DNA from: Otis tarda | Taxonomy: Eukaryota; Chordata; Aves; Otidiformes; Otididae | DNA length: 64,000 nucleotides | Direction of reading: 5' to 3' | NCBI GenBank assembly: GCA_026413225.1 | Contig: CM048553.1 | Coordinates: forward strand, 22,692,501-22,756,500 | Part shown: positions 12,801-25,214 of the stretch, piece by piece | How the letters are laid out: every line of letters begins with the position of its first letter | Position numbering within the stretch: position 1 is the first letter of the stretch | The notes under the pieces: generated by a model | Told to the model about the DNA's origin: nothing | The model's database searches: none | The model's input: only the letters and a program-made list of their open reading frames with translations | Translations under genes and position numbers: made by a program

Positions 12801-14810
12801 AAGTCCGATTCTGTTGTAACTGGTGGAGAAGATAATGCAACTGGATGAACGGTAGGATGTACAGTGGCATTGCTACCTTGAGGATCAACTCCAGGGACAA
12901 CAACATCAACAACATACAGTATTGGTTGCAAACATCTTATGGAGAAAAGTGTTGAGCAGATTTTGGCACTAGCTGAGGAAATGTGTGAGACAAATCTCTA
13001 GAGTCAGGGCGAACACACTGGAAAGTGTCATTGTAGTTAGCCTCTTTCTTACACTCTTCCCAGAACATCTGCTGCTGTCCACTCTTAGAAACAGGATATT
13101 GGGCTGGAAGGATCTTTGATTTCACCTTATACAAGTATTATGATACCACAGTCTGCTCCTTCAGTTGCAGGATGGATTCTGGAAGGAACAAATTGCAGTT
13201 CAGCTGGTGCACAGCGAAGAGATGCCAAAGGCTGTGAGAATTCCTCCTGTGTCTCAGTGCTGGATGCTGGAGTTAAAGACCAGATTGTGAGAAGGAGAGC
13301 AATCTTTCTTTGCAGAGTAATGATTTTAGTTTGTGCAAGGAGAAAGGAATTAGATTGGCAGGAGTTTTGATATTGCCTTCTCCTCACAACAAGGCGGTTC
13401 CCTGGGCTGCTCTATGCGTCACTGTCTCAAAGTGCTTGCTTTTGTCCAAGCCTCTCCTGCAACAGTGCAAAAAGATGCCTCTCCATCACCCAAAACTGTG
13501 GCAAAACCTGGAGTGAGCCACCTAGCAGCAAAAACACCATTGAAAACTACATTTAATTCATCTGTATTTGCCTTATTTGGTAAGAAGGGATGTTACCACA
13601 GTAAAGATTTTTTAGAATAAAAATGAGTCGGTAACTATCTTTAAAGGACTTAGTTTAAGGGTAGGCGTAATGCAATCCACACAGGCTGTGAAATTAGTCT
13701 CATCAGGTGGCTTTAAGGAATGTTTCTGGGAACCAAGGTGAATTAGAGTTTGACCTTCTTTTTAATATTGTCTTTCTTGACACTTTCTCTTGTATATACA
13801 CTTGTTTTCAGGTTTCAGGAATGAGCTGCATTGATCCTGGTTTTGGAGATCAGTCATAGTGGTAAACAGCAAGTCTCTGTGATTTATGACTGGGCCTGCT
13901 GATAGTACCTTAGAGATGTCTGAGCACCTGCAGCTGGAGACCCAGCTTTAGGAACCAGGAATTGAAGCCTTTCAGGTATATCTTTCCCAGCCATGCTCAT
14001 TCATGAGATGAAAACAACTGGGATGAGATGGTAATTATTACCAGTGATACTGATCACTGTCCAGCCCACGAGAAACAAATTTTTCTGGTTTTATATATTC
14101 TTCAACACTCCCTTCCCCCATGCCAACCTTGATCAACCCTTTAATAAAAGCTAAACATGCAGGATTTTTAATAACACCAATTTCTAATAACACCAATAAG
14201 AACAAAGGGAATGTGTCAGGAACTACTATGTATGTCATAGATTTGACAAAACTGGTAGAAAATTTTTTAGATGGTGAGGTATTCAGACCAGCTAAAAGTG
14301 TTTTTGTTGTTGTTATATTGACTCACAATGTGATTTCATACCAGCTACTCCAAGAACACAGCTACTGTATGCAAGTGCTGGTTAGTCATCCTAAATGGCA
14401 GCAATACAAAATAAAACTGTATTTATGAACACTAAGTTTAATTAATGCATTTGCTTGCCATTATACTTAATGAAAACAAGGGTAGCATACAACACACTCA
14501 TGGCATAGCCATGCACACACCATTATCTTTTCTTTACGTATGAAAATGACAGTTATAAAGGCATCCCATACTACAGATAAACTTGTCAGTGACAGGGAAG
14601 ACTGAGTCAGGAAAAACTCTCCTTAAAATCCAAGCTTTAAATTCGGCCATTTTCACTGCAAACTAAGTGATACAGTGACTAGCTGGATGTTGCCATGATA
14701 TTGATGGAAAGGGCTGTGCTATACTGCAACTTCACTTCTGGCTGCTCAGCATGGAGGAGAGTGCTAAGAGGGAAGTCTACCACCTTCTGAGCCACTGCTA
14801 AGCCTGCCCT
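6848..14810. other. unique sequence, no gene recognised
   Basis: About 8 kb without a supportable gene. Open frames here (154 codons on minus at 6879-7343, 99 codons at 7562, 74 codons on minus at 8873-9097 with one hydrophobic stretch, 79 codons at 11884) lack recognisable domains. A locally GC-richer patch lies near 11830-12090. No CR1 or LTR sequence was recognised in this span. Confidence 0.4.
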
Positions 14811-15020
14811 TTGGTACTGATGGAAAACTTCAGCATGTCTGATATGCATAAGCTGATTAGTGACATTACATCCTTTGAAACGAACACAGCAGCAGCAGCT
14901 AACCGTTGTGGGAAAAACCCTGCAGGTAAATGGCACATCTGTATTGATCAAGAGCCACTTAATAAGGCATTGAAAACATGCCACTATTCACCAGCAGTGA
15001 TTGAAGGCACAGATTTTTAA
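14811..15020 (+). pseudogene. relic of Ty3/gypsy-type reverse transcriptase
   Basis: A 69-codon open stretch carries the signature of the N-terminal part of the RT domain of Ty3/gypsy retroelements. Residues 39-58 read GKWHICIDQEPLNKALKTCH, close to the family pattern GKxRxCIDPxxLNKAxKxxHYPxPxIE, and are followed by YSPAVIEG (positions 14925-15008). The preceding residues (HKLISDITSFET) sit where the family has its 'GIIxPVxEPTxW' stretch. Upstream the same frame meets a TAA at 14790-14800, and downstream it stops at 15018, before the catalytic motifs, so only about 70-90 residues of the element are visible. No LTRs, gag, protease or integrase were recognised nearby. Gypsy-type elements are nearly absent from bird genomes, so this is probably an old amniote insertion. 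The family assignment is by motif memory only. Confidence 0.7.
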
Positions 15021-15843
15021 GGCCAGGAAGAACCATTATGATTTGATAGTCTGACCGCCAGGGCAACACAAGCCAGTGGCTGCTGGCACAAGGCCAACAG
15101 CTGTGTTTCAACTAGGGTGTATTTTCTAGGAAATAAAGTGTAACTTTGATTTTTAAAAAGCCTTTGAAAGACGAGCCATCTCAGTCCTTCATAATGTATT
15201 CCAATTTCTAATCACACTGAGTAGCAATCTGTACTCTACTATTCTTACTAATCTCTACTAATCAGTTCATAGACCTTAGGAGTAAGATTCAACCAACTTT
15301 GGGCACCTTCAGTAGAGGTCTGCAACTGTGCTAGTCACACGAGGTATGTGACTCATCCAAAGGCACTAGCCTCATCCGAAGGCACACTAGGTGCCTTTCA
15401 CAGACAGTGGAGCAAATAGAAACTTTAAGGGAGTGATTCATCTAACCTGTTTTAGACATCTGCTTTAGACTGAGACGAATTGTGCTTTACAATCCACTGA
15501 GAGGATTGCTTGACACACAGAGCTTCTAGATGGACCAGCTCAGATACAGACATCTATATTTAGCCAGATGAGTCCTACCATCATGCATGCCTTTTTTCTG
15601 CTGGAGAGTTTGGCCTTTCCCAGTCAGATACTTTTGGAGTATGAACAAATTATCTGTTAGCCCTTATTAAGGGAAATAGAACAAGATGCCTTAGTATGTG
15701 ACTTGGTTCCTAACAATTCAAACCATTCTTACAGACTTCAAATTTTCAGTTTCCTTCTTGGACTGTGAACATCAGACCTGGACACAATATTAGAGAGCTG
15801 ATTGTATATCAGGATGGTAAATGCAGCAGTAGTAGGAAAAACA
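15021..15843. other. unique sequence with a short local duplication
   Basis: No gene seen. A near-direct duplication lies at 15352-15389 (ctcatccaaaggcacta / ctcatccgaaggcacacta). Confidence 0.4.
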
Positions 15844-15990
15844 ACATATGACTAGCTGTACTAGGTCAGACCCAAGGTCTATCTAGATAAATGGCTTGTC
15901 TTTCACAGTGATGTGTAGTGGAAAATTCAGGAAAAGTTTAAAAAAGGAAAGAAGTGATAATTTCTGGACTTCTCTACCAGCCTCCTATTT
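15844..15990 (+). repeat. old amniote interspersed repeat (unnamed)
   Basis: The stretch beginning 'agctgtactaggtcagaccc' and continuing 'aaggtctatctagataaatg' resembles a dispersed element common in turtles and crocodilians ('...tactgggtcagaccaaaggtccatctagcccagtatcctgtc...'), here heavily diverged. I cannot give its database name. The match is from memory of the consensus, and the right-hand boundary is uncertain. Confidence 0.5.
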
Positions 15991-17054
15991 TATGACAAAT
16001 ACAGACACCTCTGTGCTCGAGTACTCCATGGAAGGAAATTACAAGAACTTGTCTCATTAGCATAAGCTTTTGGTATCCATAATATTGTATGACAATGAGA
16101 TTAGCAGTTTAAATATGGAGCATTTAAAAAAATAACCCCTTTTATTTGCTTGAAACCTGCCACACTCTGTTTTCCTATCCTGTCTTCTAGGTTTCATATC
16201 ACAAGAGACAATGAAAAAATATTTCCCAGTATAACCTCCTTATTTGACATCATTGTGTTTACCTACATTAGCTCTACTTGCCACTGCACTGAGCAGCAGA
16301 TCTTCTACTCCAAACCCCAAGATGTTTTTCAGAATTTCTGTTTCTAGAGGTGTGTTTTTTTAATGTAGTACTCTCTGTCCCTGCCATTTGGGCCTGAATT
16401 GAATATACCTGTTTGAATGCTAGCAAATTTGTTTTGTTGTTTTCTCTCATGATTTGGGGGATGTTTAAAACTTTGCTGTGACTTTTTTCCAAGATAATTG
16501 TTAATAATGAAAGCGCTAGACAGCACAGGGTCAAGAATCATATTTTGTAGGACCACTAGAACTAGAATAGCTTTACCATTGTTTCCTATTTATAATTACA
16601 ATTCCTGACACTTAAATATTTAACTGATATTAAATGCATTTCACACGGGCTGTATTCATATATGTATATGTCTTGCACTGACGTATTTTACTGATTAAAA
16701 CCTTGTGCTGTATCAAATTAGACAGTTAAATCATTTAGCATTATCTACCAAACCCACAGCCTCAAGAGGAAGCACCTGTTCTCTTTGCATACCCCTTGGT
16801 GAAGGGGGGAAATTCCTTAGTGCTTTTTACTGTTCTGTAAACTGAACTATAGTAAAGTGCTCTTTCAAATATTAGTATGAATTAATAAAAGGTTTCTAAG
16901 ATCTTGCCCTTTATTGTCTGCCATATTCTTCCTTCTCAAGTAAGACCCTGGGAGCATAAGGAGCAATTCAGAGGCTGTATTTAGGCTACAAACTATGCAC
17001 AGCCTGCAGTTTCCATCAGGTTCAAACAAGTGTCTTCCTTACTGTTTTGTGTGC
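15991..17054. other. unique sequence, no gene seen
   Basis: AT-rich, with no supportable open frame or repeat. Confidence 0.4.
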
Positions 17055-17059
17055 CTAGG

Positions 17060-18093
17060 TGTGCTGGTTTTGTGTAGTGGGGGAGGCTACAGTGGCAGCT
17101 TCTGTGAGAAGCTGCTAGAAGTTTTCCCGTTGACCGGGGGACCCGACTGTAATAACATATTTAAGAAGAGGGAAATTTAAAAAAAAAAAAAAGAGAAGAA
17201 GCAGAAGCGGGGCCTTGCGTCCCTCACCCTCTGGCCTCCTGCCGGGCGGCTCTCTGGCCTGGACTCGGCCCAGCCCGGCTGCAAGAAGTGGAGAGGAGAT
17301 GAGATGTGAAGAGAAGCTGAGAGGCGTCTGCCTGCCTGTTGTGAAGAATTTCTTGTGAGAGGAATGGCTGCAGACGCCAAGGTCAGTGAAGAAGGAGGGG
17401 GAGAAGTAATGTTGCTCCTGGCCAAGATTCCCCTGCAGCCTGTGGTGACGACCATGGTGGAGCAGGTTGTCCCACTGCAGCCCATGGAGGCCCACGGAGG
17501 AGCAGAGATCCACCTGCAGCCCGTGGAGGACCCCACGCCAGGGCAGGCGGATGCCTGAAGGAGGCTGTGGCCTGTGGAGGGCCTGTGCTGGGGCAGCCAT
17601 TCTGGAGGGACTGCACCCTGTGGAAAAGGACCCCACACTGGAGCAGTTCATGAAGTACTGTGGCCTGTGGGAGGGACCCCACGATGGAGCAGGGGAGGAA
17701 TGTGAGGAGTTCTTCCTCCGAGGAGGAAGGAGCAGCAGAAAACAACATGTGATGAGCTGACCGCAACCCCCATTCCCTATTCCCCCTGTGCCACTCGAGG
17801 CGGAAGCTGGTAGAGATAATTTGGAATGAAGTTAAACCCAGGAGGAAGGCAGAGGTGGGGAGAAGTTGTTTTTTTTCTCTCTCGTTATCCTGCTTTGGTT
17901 TTATTATTAATAAATTGAAATAGTTTTCCCCAAGTCCAGTCTGTTTTGCCCATAATGGTAACTTTAATGATCTCTCCCTGTCCTTATCTCCAACCTCGAG
18001 CTGTTACATTATCTCTCTCCAGCTCCCTCAAAGGGTGGGGAGAGTGAGTGAGATACTGCATAGTTTGGTTCCGAGCAGGGCTGAACTAGAACA
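17060..18093 (+). mobile_element. solo LTR 1, ERVL-type endogenous retrovirus
   Basis: A long terminal repeat of 1034 bp left by an endogenous retrovirus, with no internal region. It begins TGTGCTGG and ends AACA. It is flanked by a 5-bp target-site duplication with one mismatch (ctagg at 17055-17059, ccagg at 18094-18098), the length typical of class III (ERVL) elements. Inside are a TATA-like TATTTAAG at 17158-17165, a GC-rich stretch of degenerate tandem units of about 40-48 bp (17430-17700, 'ctgcagcccgtgg...' and 'ggaccccac...ggagcag'), and a polyadenylation signal AATAAA at 17909-17914. It is homologous end to end with the LTR at 61012-62126 but lacks about 70 bp just before the TATA-like site. 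The open frames within it, up to 178 codons on the minus strand, arise from the GC-rich tandem units and are not genes. Confidence 0.88.
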
Positions 18094-18480
18094 CCAGGTT
18101 TTTTTTCCAAGGAGAGAGGAGGGGGCATGGTGCAAGCCCAAACCTTGGTGCAGCATCACTACCTGGCTGGCTGGACGTAACTGGAGAAAACATACAGGAG
18201 CAACTGGAGCCTGTGAGTGGGGGATTACCAGCAGAGATGCATTTGTTTAAAAAAACCAAATAGTGAAGTATCCATGTTTGGGAGCATGCAAAGATGAGAA
18301 CCACAAATAGCCATGGCTCAAAATGCTTTGGTGAGAACTTGGGACCAGCAGTAGAGCCCATTTACAACCCACCAGTGTCTTTTCAGAGGGACACTAGGTC
18401 GTAGGAGACTGTATGTAATCAGATAGCTGTCCTTCCTCAGCACATTTGTCCATAGAGCAGAACAAAAATATTTGTCTTTT
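18094..18480. other. unique sequence, no gene seen
   Basis: Short spacer between the solo LTR and the CpG-rich patch. Nothing recognisable. Confidence 0.4.
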
Positions 18481-18665
18481 AGGTCAGGGTAGAAATGGTG
18501 CTGCCTTGCTTGGAGGACGTTTCGCAGCTCGGTTTGGCGTGGTGCCGGCCCAGTGGAGGGGCGGGGTGGTGTTCGTGCCATGGGATACGTCTGAATTGCA
18601 GACGTTTGCTCAGTGTTACAGAAGCTGCAGCACCCGTGGGAGTCCTGCCAGCGTGACTGTGGCAG
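18481..18665. other. small CpG-rich patch of unknown role
   Basis: About 185 bp of GC-rich sequence with a dozen or so CpG dinucleotides, in otherwise CpG-poor, AT-rich surroundings. It is open on both strands (111 codons on plus from 18446, 141 codons on minus ending at 18318), which is expected of GC-rich sequence and is not evidence of coding. It could be a regulatory element, a retained exon, or a fragment of a GC-rich repeat I do not recognise. Confidence 0.3.
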
Positions 18666-21370
18666 TAACTCTGCCCTTTGTGATTTTCCATTTTTCATTA
18701 TATTTGAATCTCCCTTGTGCTGCTGATCTCTGGTCTGTGGCACTTGTAATTGTAGAAATGTCTTCTGTGTTCTCTCCTTGACTTGCTTCAGTCAGATCAC
18801 AAAAACAAATTTCTGAAGGAGAAAATAGGACTTTCAGCCTATGCAACATAGCCAAAAATAGTTAACTCTTAAATGGTATTTACAATTTTATCTCCTTCCT
18901 CCTGGAGGTAGCAATGCTTCTGGCATCCTCTGTGGGGAAGATGCTTGCCAGAGGGTGGAATGCGTGAAAAAGGATAATTTCCTGAATCATCCTATGAAGG
19001 CGGCCATGCTATGGAGGAGGAACACAGCGACCTCTCTGCTTCTTCCCCATTTCACTCCATCTGGAGATGGATGTTGAATACAGGGAGTGGGAGGCAGAGG
19101 GGAGGCACATGGAGAGCTTTGTACCTCCTGCTTGCCACATTTGAAGACACCAGCCCACTTGCACAGGTTTGCCCTCTCCACTTTACATTGCTCTTTCATA
19201 TGTTACGGAAGACCAGGGAGCTATACCAAAGCAGGCCTTCTACCTTCAAGTTCAAACAGTTATTTTATAGTTTTATAATTTCAAAGAAAAAAAAATTAGT
19301 TTTAGAATTTCAGACACACTGTGGCTCAGTCCGTGTGCAAAACGTAAGTACAAACCCTGGATGCTGCTCAAGGCCTCAGAAGTGAGAGATCAATCTTTAT
19401 TCCAATGCCCTATAAAAGATTATTTTCATTGATTATGAAAAGGAAAAGAAAAAAAGTTCAAGGTTTTAGGATATTTGAGGTAGAAAGGGGACATGCCTGG
19501 CTCTGCGGAAGCAGTACCAATGAGAAAGACATAGCAATCTTGCTACTCCATATTCAGCTATTCCATAAAAAAAAAATAATTTGGCTCACCCATGCTCAAG
19601 CACCAATCAGTATCTCTTACACTACCAGAGATGAGAAGGGGTTATAGTGATGGAGAATTCATCACACCATTAAAGAACAGAACCTGCAACCACCTGGTTT
19701 TCTTTTTTACAGTATGAATAAAAGGACTTACTCAGGGTAACCAGATAACCATAAATCCTTATTGTAATATGACCTTTCATGCACTAAAAGATGACATTAA
19801 AGTGCCCCCTGATTATATAATCTTAATATTTCAAATTAATAAAGAGGACCTGTGCTTCTACATAAGTATAGGAATAATAAGAAGAAAAGGATAGAATAAA
19901 AAAAGGTTTATCATTAAAAAATTATTTAGGCAGTCATCAGAACAGCTAAATAAAATTACATATGAGCTATGTCACTTAAGTCTTAGTAAGGATTTTGCAA
20001 TCTAATTGTGTCAGCGACCTGAGAGATCAGTTTCTGGCACCACTGTCCCCTGAAGATGCTCTGCAGTGTGGTCCAGTGTGACATTTTCCCTGGCTTTAGC
20101 TGCTCACCAGTACAAATACAACTTAATCCACTGCCTTTGAATTGCCACAGATAAGTATGGAGGAATCTGTATTTTTCTTAAATTTAGCAGCTCTGTATCT
20201 GAGGAAAATTTTGTATTGGAACTGCTGCACTGAAAACAAAGAAAAAAATCCTGCGTAGCTGTAGGTCCGTGGTGTAATTACTGCCCTCAAATCACCCAGC
20301 TCCAGAGCAACACTGGGCGAAATGCCTCGTGACAAAGAGCACCTGAGCTGACCAGTAGCTTGACATCCAGTTTGTTTGGTCTTTGTGTCATCACTAAGAA
20401 AGGATAAAGCTTCGTATTTGCCTATGCAGGGTGAATATAAATTATCACAGTATTTACTATCAATACAGTAGCACTACATATGCACCTCAAGACAAAGTAA
20501 ATAGAGCTGCATCTCTATGGAATATGACGTTATACAGATGGCTGACATAACTGCTTCTGCAGGATTTGCAATAATATAAATATAAAAACTGACTTTGAAT
20601 CAAAACAATCTTATTAAATAAGCATTCATGTCAATGGCACAGACAACACGTTTATTTTATCAGACATATCCACTTACTCCACTAGTTCAACAAAACATTG
20701 TATATCGATTTGACAAAGATACTGTCAAATCACGTTTGAGTGACTGCTGGTGGTACCAGTACAGACCTTAATTTACATTCTGGAACTGTGCCCCCTCTGC
20801 CATCTTGGATCTTCTTATAAAATCTTATAAGATGCACGAAAAAAATCTATCCGGCATTTTTCAGATTTATGACTCTCAAATGAAAGAAGGAACAGAAATA
20901 ATCTTTCCATTTGTCAGGCTGTCATCTACATGGAACAGACAGAACTGCTGCTGCTGCAACAAAATTCTATTAAAGGTGCAAAAAGGACATTTTTTTCACA
21001 AATATTTTTGTTGTTAATTTGGCATAAAACTCTATGAAATCTTAGGGCAGTAGAATACTCATTTCATCTTATGAACAAAAAGACAAATCAAAATTCACTT
21101 CAGCTTTTGACTTTGTTATTTTGTGCAGCTAAAAAGCTAGCAAATTCTCTATAATATTCAGAAGTGTATGTGCCCAGTTTTAAGAAAGGTAATATGCAAA
21201 GTTGCCGTTCACTTCAGTCATCCACCAAGGAGCTAATTATGGAAGTTCCTACAAGGTCCCTTGAAAGTACCACGGAACAAAGGCCACCCACTCCAGCAGC
21301 CTTGCTCACTTATTTCCTCCGTCAATTGTGGCTGATATTGTCTCCAGACTAGAGATAACTAAGAATGAGC

Positions 21371-21397
21371 TTTTTTTTTTTTTTTTTTTTAAAAAAA
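21371..21397. repeat. homopolymer tract T20-A7
   Basis: Twenty T followed directly by seven A. It is a simple repeat, possibly the remains of a poly(A) tail, but no retroposed sequence is recognised beside it. Confidence 0.85.
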
Positions 21398-23647
21398 CAT
21401 ATTCCTTAGGAAGCACAATGTTAATTTCATCAGTAAGTATTAGTTTGCTGGTAATATGAAAAACTCTCTGAAATATGAAATAGGAAACATAATTTAAATA
21501 AGAATAAAATTAAGATAAATGTAAAACCTTCAAGAAAAAGGGTAAAATTCCTCACCTGACCCACTGTAGTAGCATGCGATGTCCCTGTACCCTGTCCCAA
21601 CCACTTCCACAGGAGACAGATGGGAACTTGGAGGGTGCAATTTGACTGGGAGTGTGCAAGGTACAAAAAGTGCTTTGCTTTGTGCTTCCCTTTCAACCAT
21701 CTGCTCCTCAGGATGAAGCAGCAATCTCATCCTTACACAGTAGGTCATCCTGAACCCCATTTAAAAAAGGACTTGACCGTTGCTTCCTGCCCTGATCTAG
21801 TGTAGACAGATCCTACACTACTTTCTCTTGTTCTCCTGACTCCCCTGAAACTATTTCTCTTCCCCAAATTTGCACAGGTTCCTTTCTCTCCTTCCTTTCG
21901 CTCTTCCCCTTCATCTCCCATCTGTAACCTGAAGTCTCTGAGACACAGGATTTGCTGGCACCTTCCAAAGGAATGCCTTGCTGTCCTTCACCTTTCTGCC
22001 TTCTCCCTCTCCAAAGGATCTCATGGGCTAATTGGAAGGGGTAGAGAACTGGAAACTACTAAATATCAATCAGAAAGAGAATCAAAGTGCAAAATGTAAC
22101 TAAGCTGGGAAAACAAGCTATTTCCTATCCTAGAAGTCTTCAAGAACAAATACATTATATAAATGTCAAGCATTTGTACTGATCTGTCAATGCAGGTGCA
22201 GCATCGAATGACTGAAAAAAATAATTAAACTAATACTTGCAAGCCTCTTACATTTAAGAAAAGAGGCAAGGCTTGAAATTACAAAATCAGCTGTATATCT
22301 GTGAGTCTGATCTGTCTATGTGCATGACTTCAGTGAGAACTTCAAACTAAATTAAAATCAGATTTAACTATAAATAGGTAGTGGGTTAAAATGCAAAGTG
22401 AGATCATTGAACTAGACATAATTTGAGAACATAACTTTCTTAAAGTGTAGAAGAACTAGTGTCTCTGGATTTCAGTAAGGAATTTAGCATGATGCCACTT
22501 AAATATTTCTGTGTAGTGTAAAACAAAGTTCTTCTGAGAGATATCTCAGGAAAACAAAGTTTCCATTTCACAGTTACTTCTCAAAGCAGATTGCATTTCA
22601 AAATCAGAGATCCTATAGCGCAAACAGATTCCAGCATGGAAACTTGATGTTTGCCTTAATTTGAAAAGTTGTAGACTTCATGCAATTATTTCCATCAAAG
22701 AAATACTTAACACTGCTAGGATAATATAAAAATCTGCTGTGTTCAGAATTTAGAGATGTTCTGCAGCTCAGGTATTTAATCATGCATTACAGACTGCATG
22801 GACAATTCTTTCATATTCCTCTTTCTTACAAGTAGAATATATCTAATTATTTCTTAGATTCATTAGGATGAAGGGATTAGAAAAAAGGAAGAAAGAGAAC
22901 CTGTACTCTTTTACTTCTGCCATGATGACATGAGTAAAGCTCTAATTTTATGAGAAAAGTTATTTTAAAGTTTTGAGAATAGAGCACTAGATAATTTACC
23001 ATTTTTATTCTAAGACTATTATGTTTATCCTTTGGTTTTAGTGGAGTTGGCATGCTCATAAATCCCACCTTCCTCTGGCTGTTATTTCTGTCTGGTAAAT
23101 TATTTTTTTATTCACACGGCAATAAAAGGTCACTGGAAAGAGGAATGTAATATTCACTCTCATAAAATAAAGTTAAAGAGTATTTAGCATTTATATCTTT
23201 CCAGGGCGGTAAACAAAATATGGTTTATTTGACTCAATGAAGACCTATGATACTGAAAGTGATAAATCTAATGACTGGTTTTAACAGAGTAAGATAAATC
23301 TTTCAAGACAAATCTTCAATAATGGCATGTTGTTCCTGTGGAAGTCCACTACCCAATTATACATAGGTGCCCATAGAAAGAGCAGCACGTTGGCTCTCAC
23401 CTGCCAGAAGTTTTTATGAGATGCACAGGTAGATTCCTTAACCACTTCTGGAAGTACAGCACACTTCTAAGTTGCTAGTCTATTACACTATAAAAGCAAA
23501 ACATTGCTTAATAAAGGTTAGTACTAAATTTGATCATAAAATTGCAGGAATAACAGATTTTCCATTTTTTCAGCAAGCTTTATTTTCACTTAGGGCTAGT
23601 TCCTGGGGTATATTTTAGAGAACTGAAGCAAATTAATTCATTTTGAA

Positions 23648-23693
23648 AGGAAAATTTAATTCTGTTTAGTAGGAAAATTTAATTCTGCTTGGT
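23648..23693 (+). repeat. 23-bp tandem duplication, two copies
   Basis: 'aggaaaatttaattctg' followed by tttagt (first copy) or cttggt (second copy) occurs twice head to tail, with two mismatches between copies. It looks like a small replication-slippage duplication. Confidence 0.9.
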
Positions 23694-24660
23694 ATACTTG
23701 GTTTTAAAAAAATGATAAAGCAGCTAACCAAGTAAATGTACCTAAGTGTATACCACAGCCAGAATAAGTCAGAATTTTTTAGAACACGTGAAAGAATGCA
23801 TAATAAAGTATGCTTTGCATTTTGCAACTACAATATTCACTTTAATTTTCTTTTTTAATGTGATTTCTTCATATTCATATTCTCTTTATGCAACCTGGAA
23901 GAATGGGAGTTCTGCCAGAGAATCATACTGGCCCTGAATAGTTCCTTAGCAAGGAGGAGAATTTTATATTCACAGCCCAGATTTCTCCCAGTTGAGCTCA
24001 TGTATTAATTCTGATCTCTTATGTGGGCATCTAACAGGAAAAAAAAAATATATGAACAAGTTATTCTGCCAATGGAATGTTGAAATAAAGTTTTCTCCTA
24101 AACATGGACTCAGCTTCAAAGTTTAGAAAGGAGAGTGAAGTTAAACATCCTTCTCCATCTGCCTTATGACTTCTATCCACTTTTCCCCAACTTAGCTCTG
24201 ATCAGTCTCAGCCTATCCAGCCCATGCTCTTTGCAAACCTCAGTTCACTTCATTAATCTACATTTAGTGTAAGTAATAGCAGTGGAAGCACTCATATCTT
24301 GAAAACTTTTTCTTCTTACATTTGCTGTCAAGCTGATGCCCCACCATGGAAATAGATATGTATTTGCCCAACGCACAGAAGTTGTGCAGCCACTTAGCAT
24401 GCTCCATTAATGTAATATTTTCACAGAAAATGCTAAAGTCCTAAAAAATAATCTTGCAAAGTCAAGATTTAATTAACTGTTCTTTGGGAAGCTTAGCTCA
24501 AAATAACTGGTCCATGTTGACACATGGTAGATCTTTACATTTCAAGTTCTTACTGAAGGATTACAGTGAAAAAAAAAAACATAAGTAGCTTCCTAAATTT
24601 GGGGCAATTATTTCCTTATTCTATTACTGTTGTCAGAAGTAACGGAAACGTTTCTATTGA

Positions 24661-24811
24661 AAAAGAAGGAAAGGAAGGAAAGCAGAGAGATGTAAGTGGG
24701 AAAGAGAGAGAGAGAAGGAAGGAGGGAGGGAAGGAAGGATGGAAGGAAAGAAAGAAAGAAAGAAAAGAAGGAAAGAAGAAAGGAAGGAAGAAAGAAAGAA
24801 AGAAAAAAAAA
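24661..24811 (+). repeat. polypurine microsatellite (GGAA/GAAA)n
   Basis: About 150 bp almost entirely of A and G on the plus strand, built of GGAA, GAAA, GGGA and GA units with very few pyrimidine interruptions. The 103-codon frame through it (Lys/Glu/Arg-rich) is a low-complexity artefact. Confidence 0.95.
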
Positions 24812-25079
24812 TTTAAGGGAAATTATGGCATCTGCAATTTATGTCTGACAAAAAACTGGAGTTTCACAGGCAATTGAAACCAGGAGTTCATACTGATGAG
24901 AAAGAACCTCAAGTACAAGTATTATCATTAGCTTTGCCTAAATGATTCACATTTTCAATCAAAGGCTCTTAAACAATTTCAGTTGTGGGAGGTGGGAAAA
25001 TGGAAAAAAGAAAAGAACAAATCCTGATACCTAAAGCTAGGAATCTAAACAAAACTGATTGGGTTTTCCCTTACTGCTT

Positions 25080-25175
25080 AGTTTCCAGCACTCCCACTGG
25101 AGTTAGGGGAAGCTTTAGGCACTCAGCATCTCTTACAACCCAGCTTTTTTTTTAGGTGCCTAAGTTTAAGTAGAA
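25080..25175 (+). repeat. old amniote interspersed repeat (unnamed)
   Basis: 'cactcccactggagttaggg...ctttaggcactcagcatctc...ttaggtgcctaag' follows in order the blocks of a dispersed element frequent in turtles, crocodilians and birds ('cactcccattgacttcaatgggagctgcaggcgctcagcacctctgaaaatc...ttaggtgcctaa'). It is heavily diverged. The family name is not known to me. Confidence 0.5.
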
Positions 25176-25190
25176 GACTATGCTGTTGGT

Positions 25191-25214
25191 TTTTGTTTTG
25201 TTTTGTTTTGTTTT
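25191..25214 (+). repeat. (TTTTG)n microsatellite
   Basis: Four full TTTTG units plus TTTT. Confidence 0.95.

Larger units (their letters stand above)
18666..24660. other. unique AT-rich sequence, no gene seen
   Basis: Six kilobases without a supportable gene. It contains a T20-A7 tract at 21371-21397 and a 23-bp tandem duplication at 23648-23693. Open frames are all short; the longest, 124 codons at 19011-19385, has no recognisable domain. Confidence 0.4.

Noticed and set aside
17115-17766. 178-, 153- and 127-codon minus-strand and 97-codon plus-strand open frames
   Set aside because: All fall within solo LTR 1 and overlap each other in different frames; Pro/Ser-rich translation of repeat units.
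24566-24877. 103-codon Lys/Glu-rich open frame
   Set aside because: Translation of the polypurine microsatellite.
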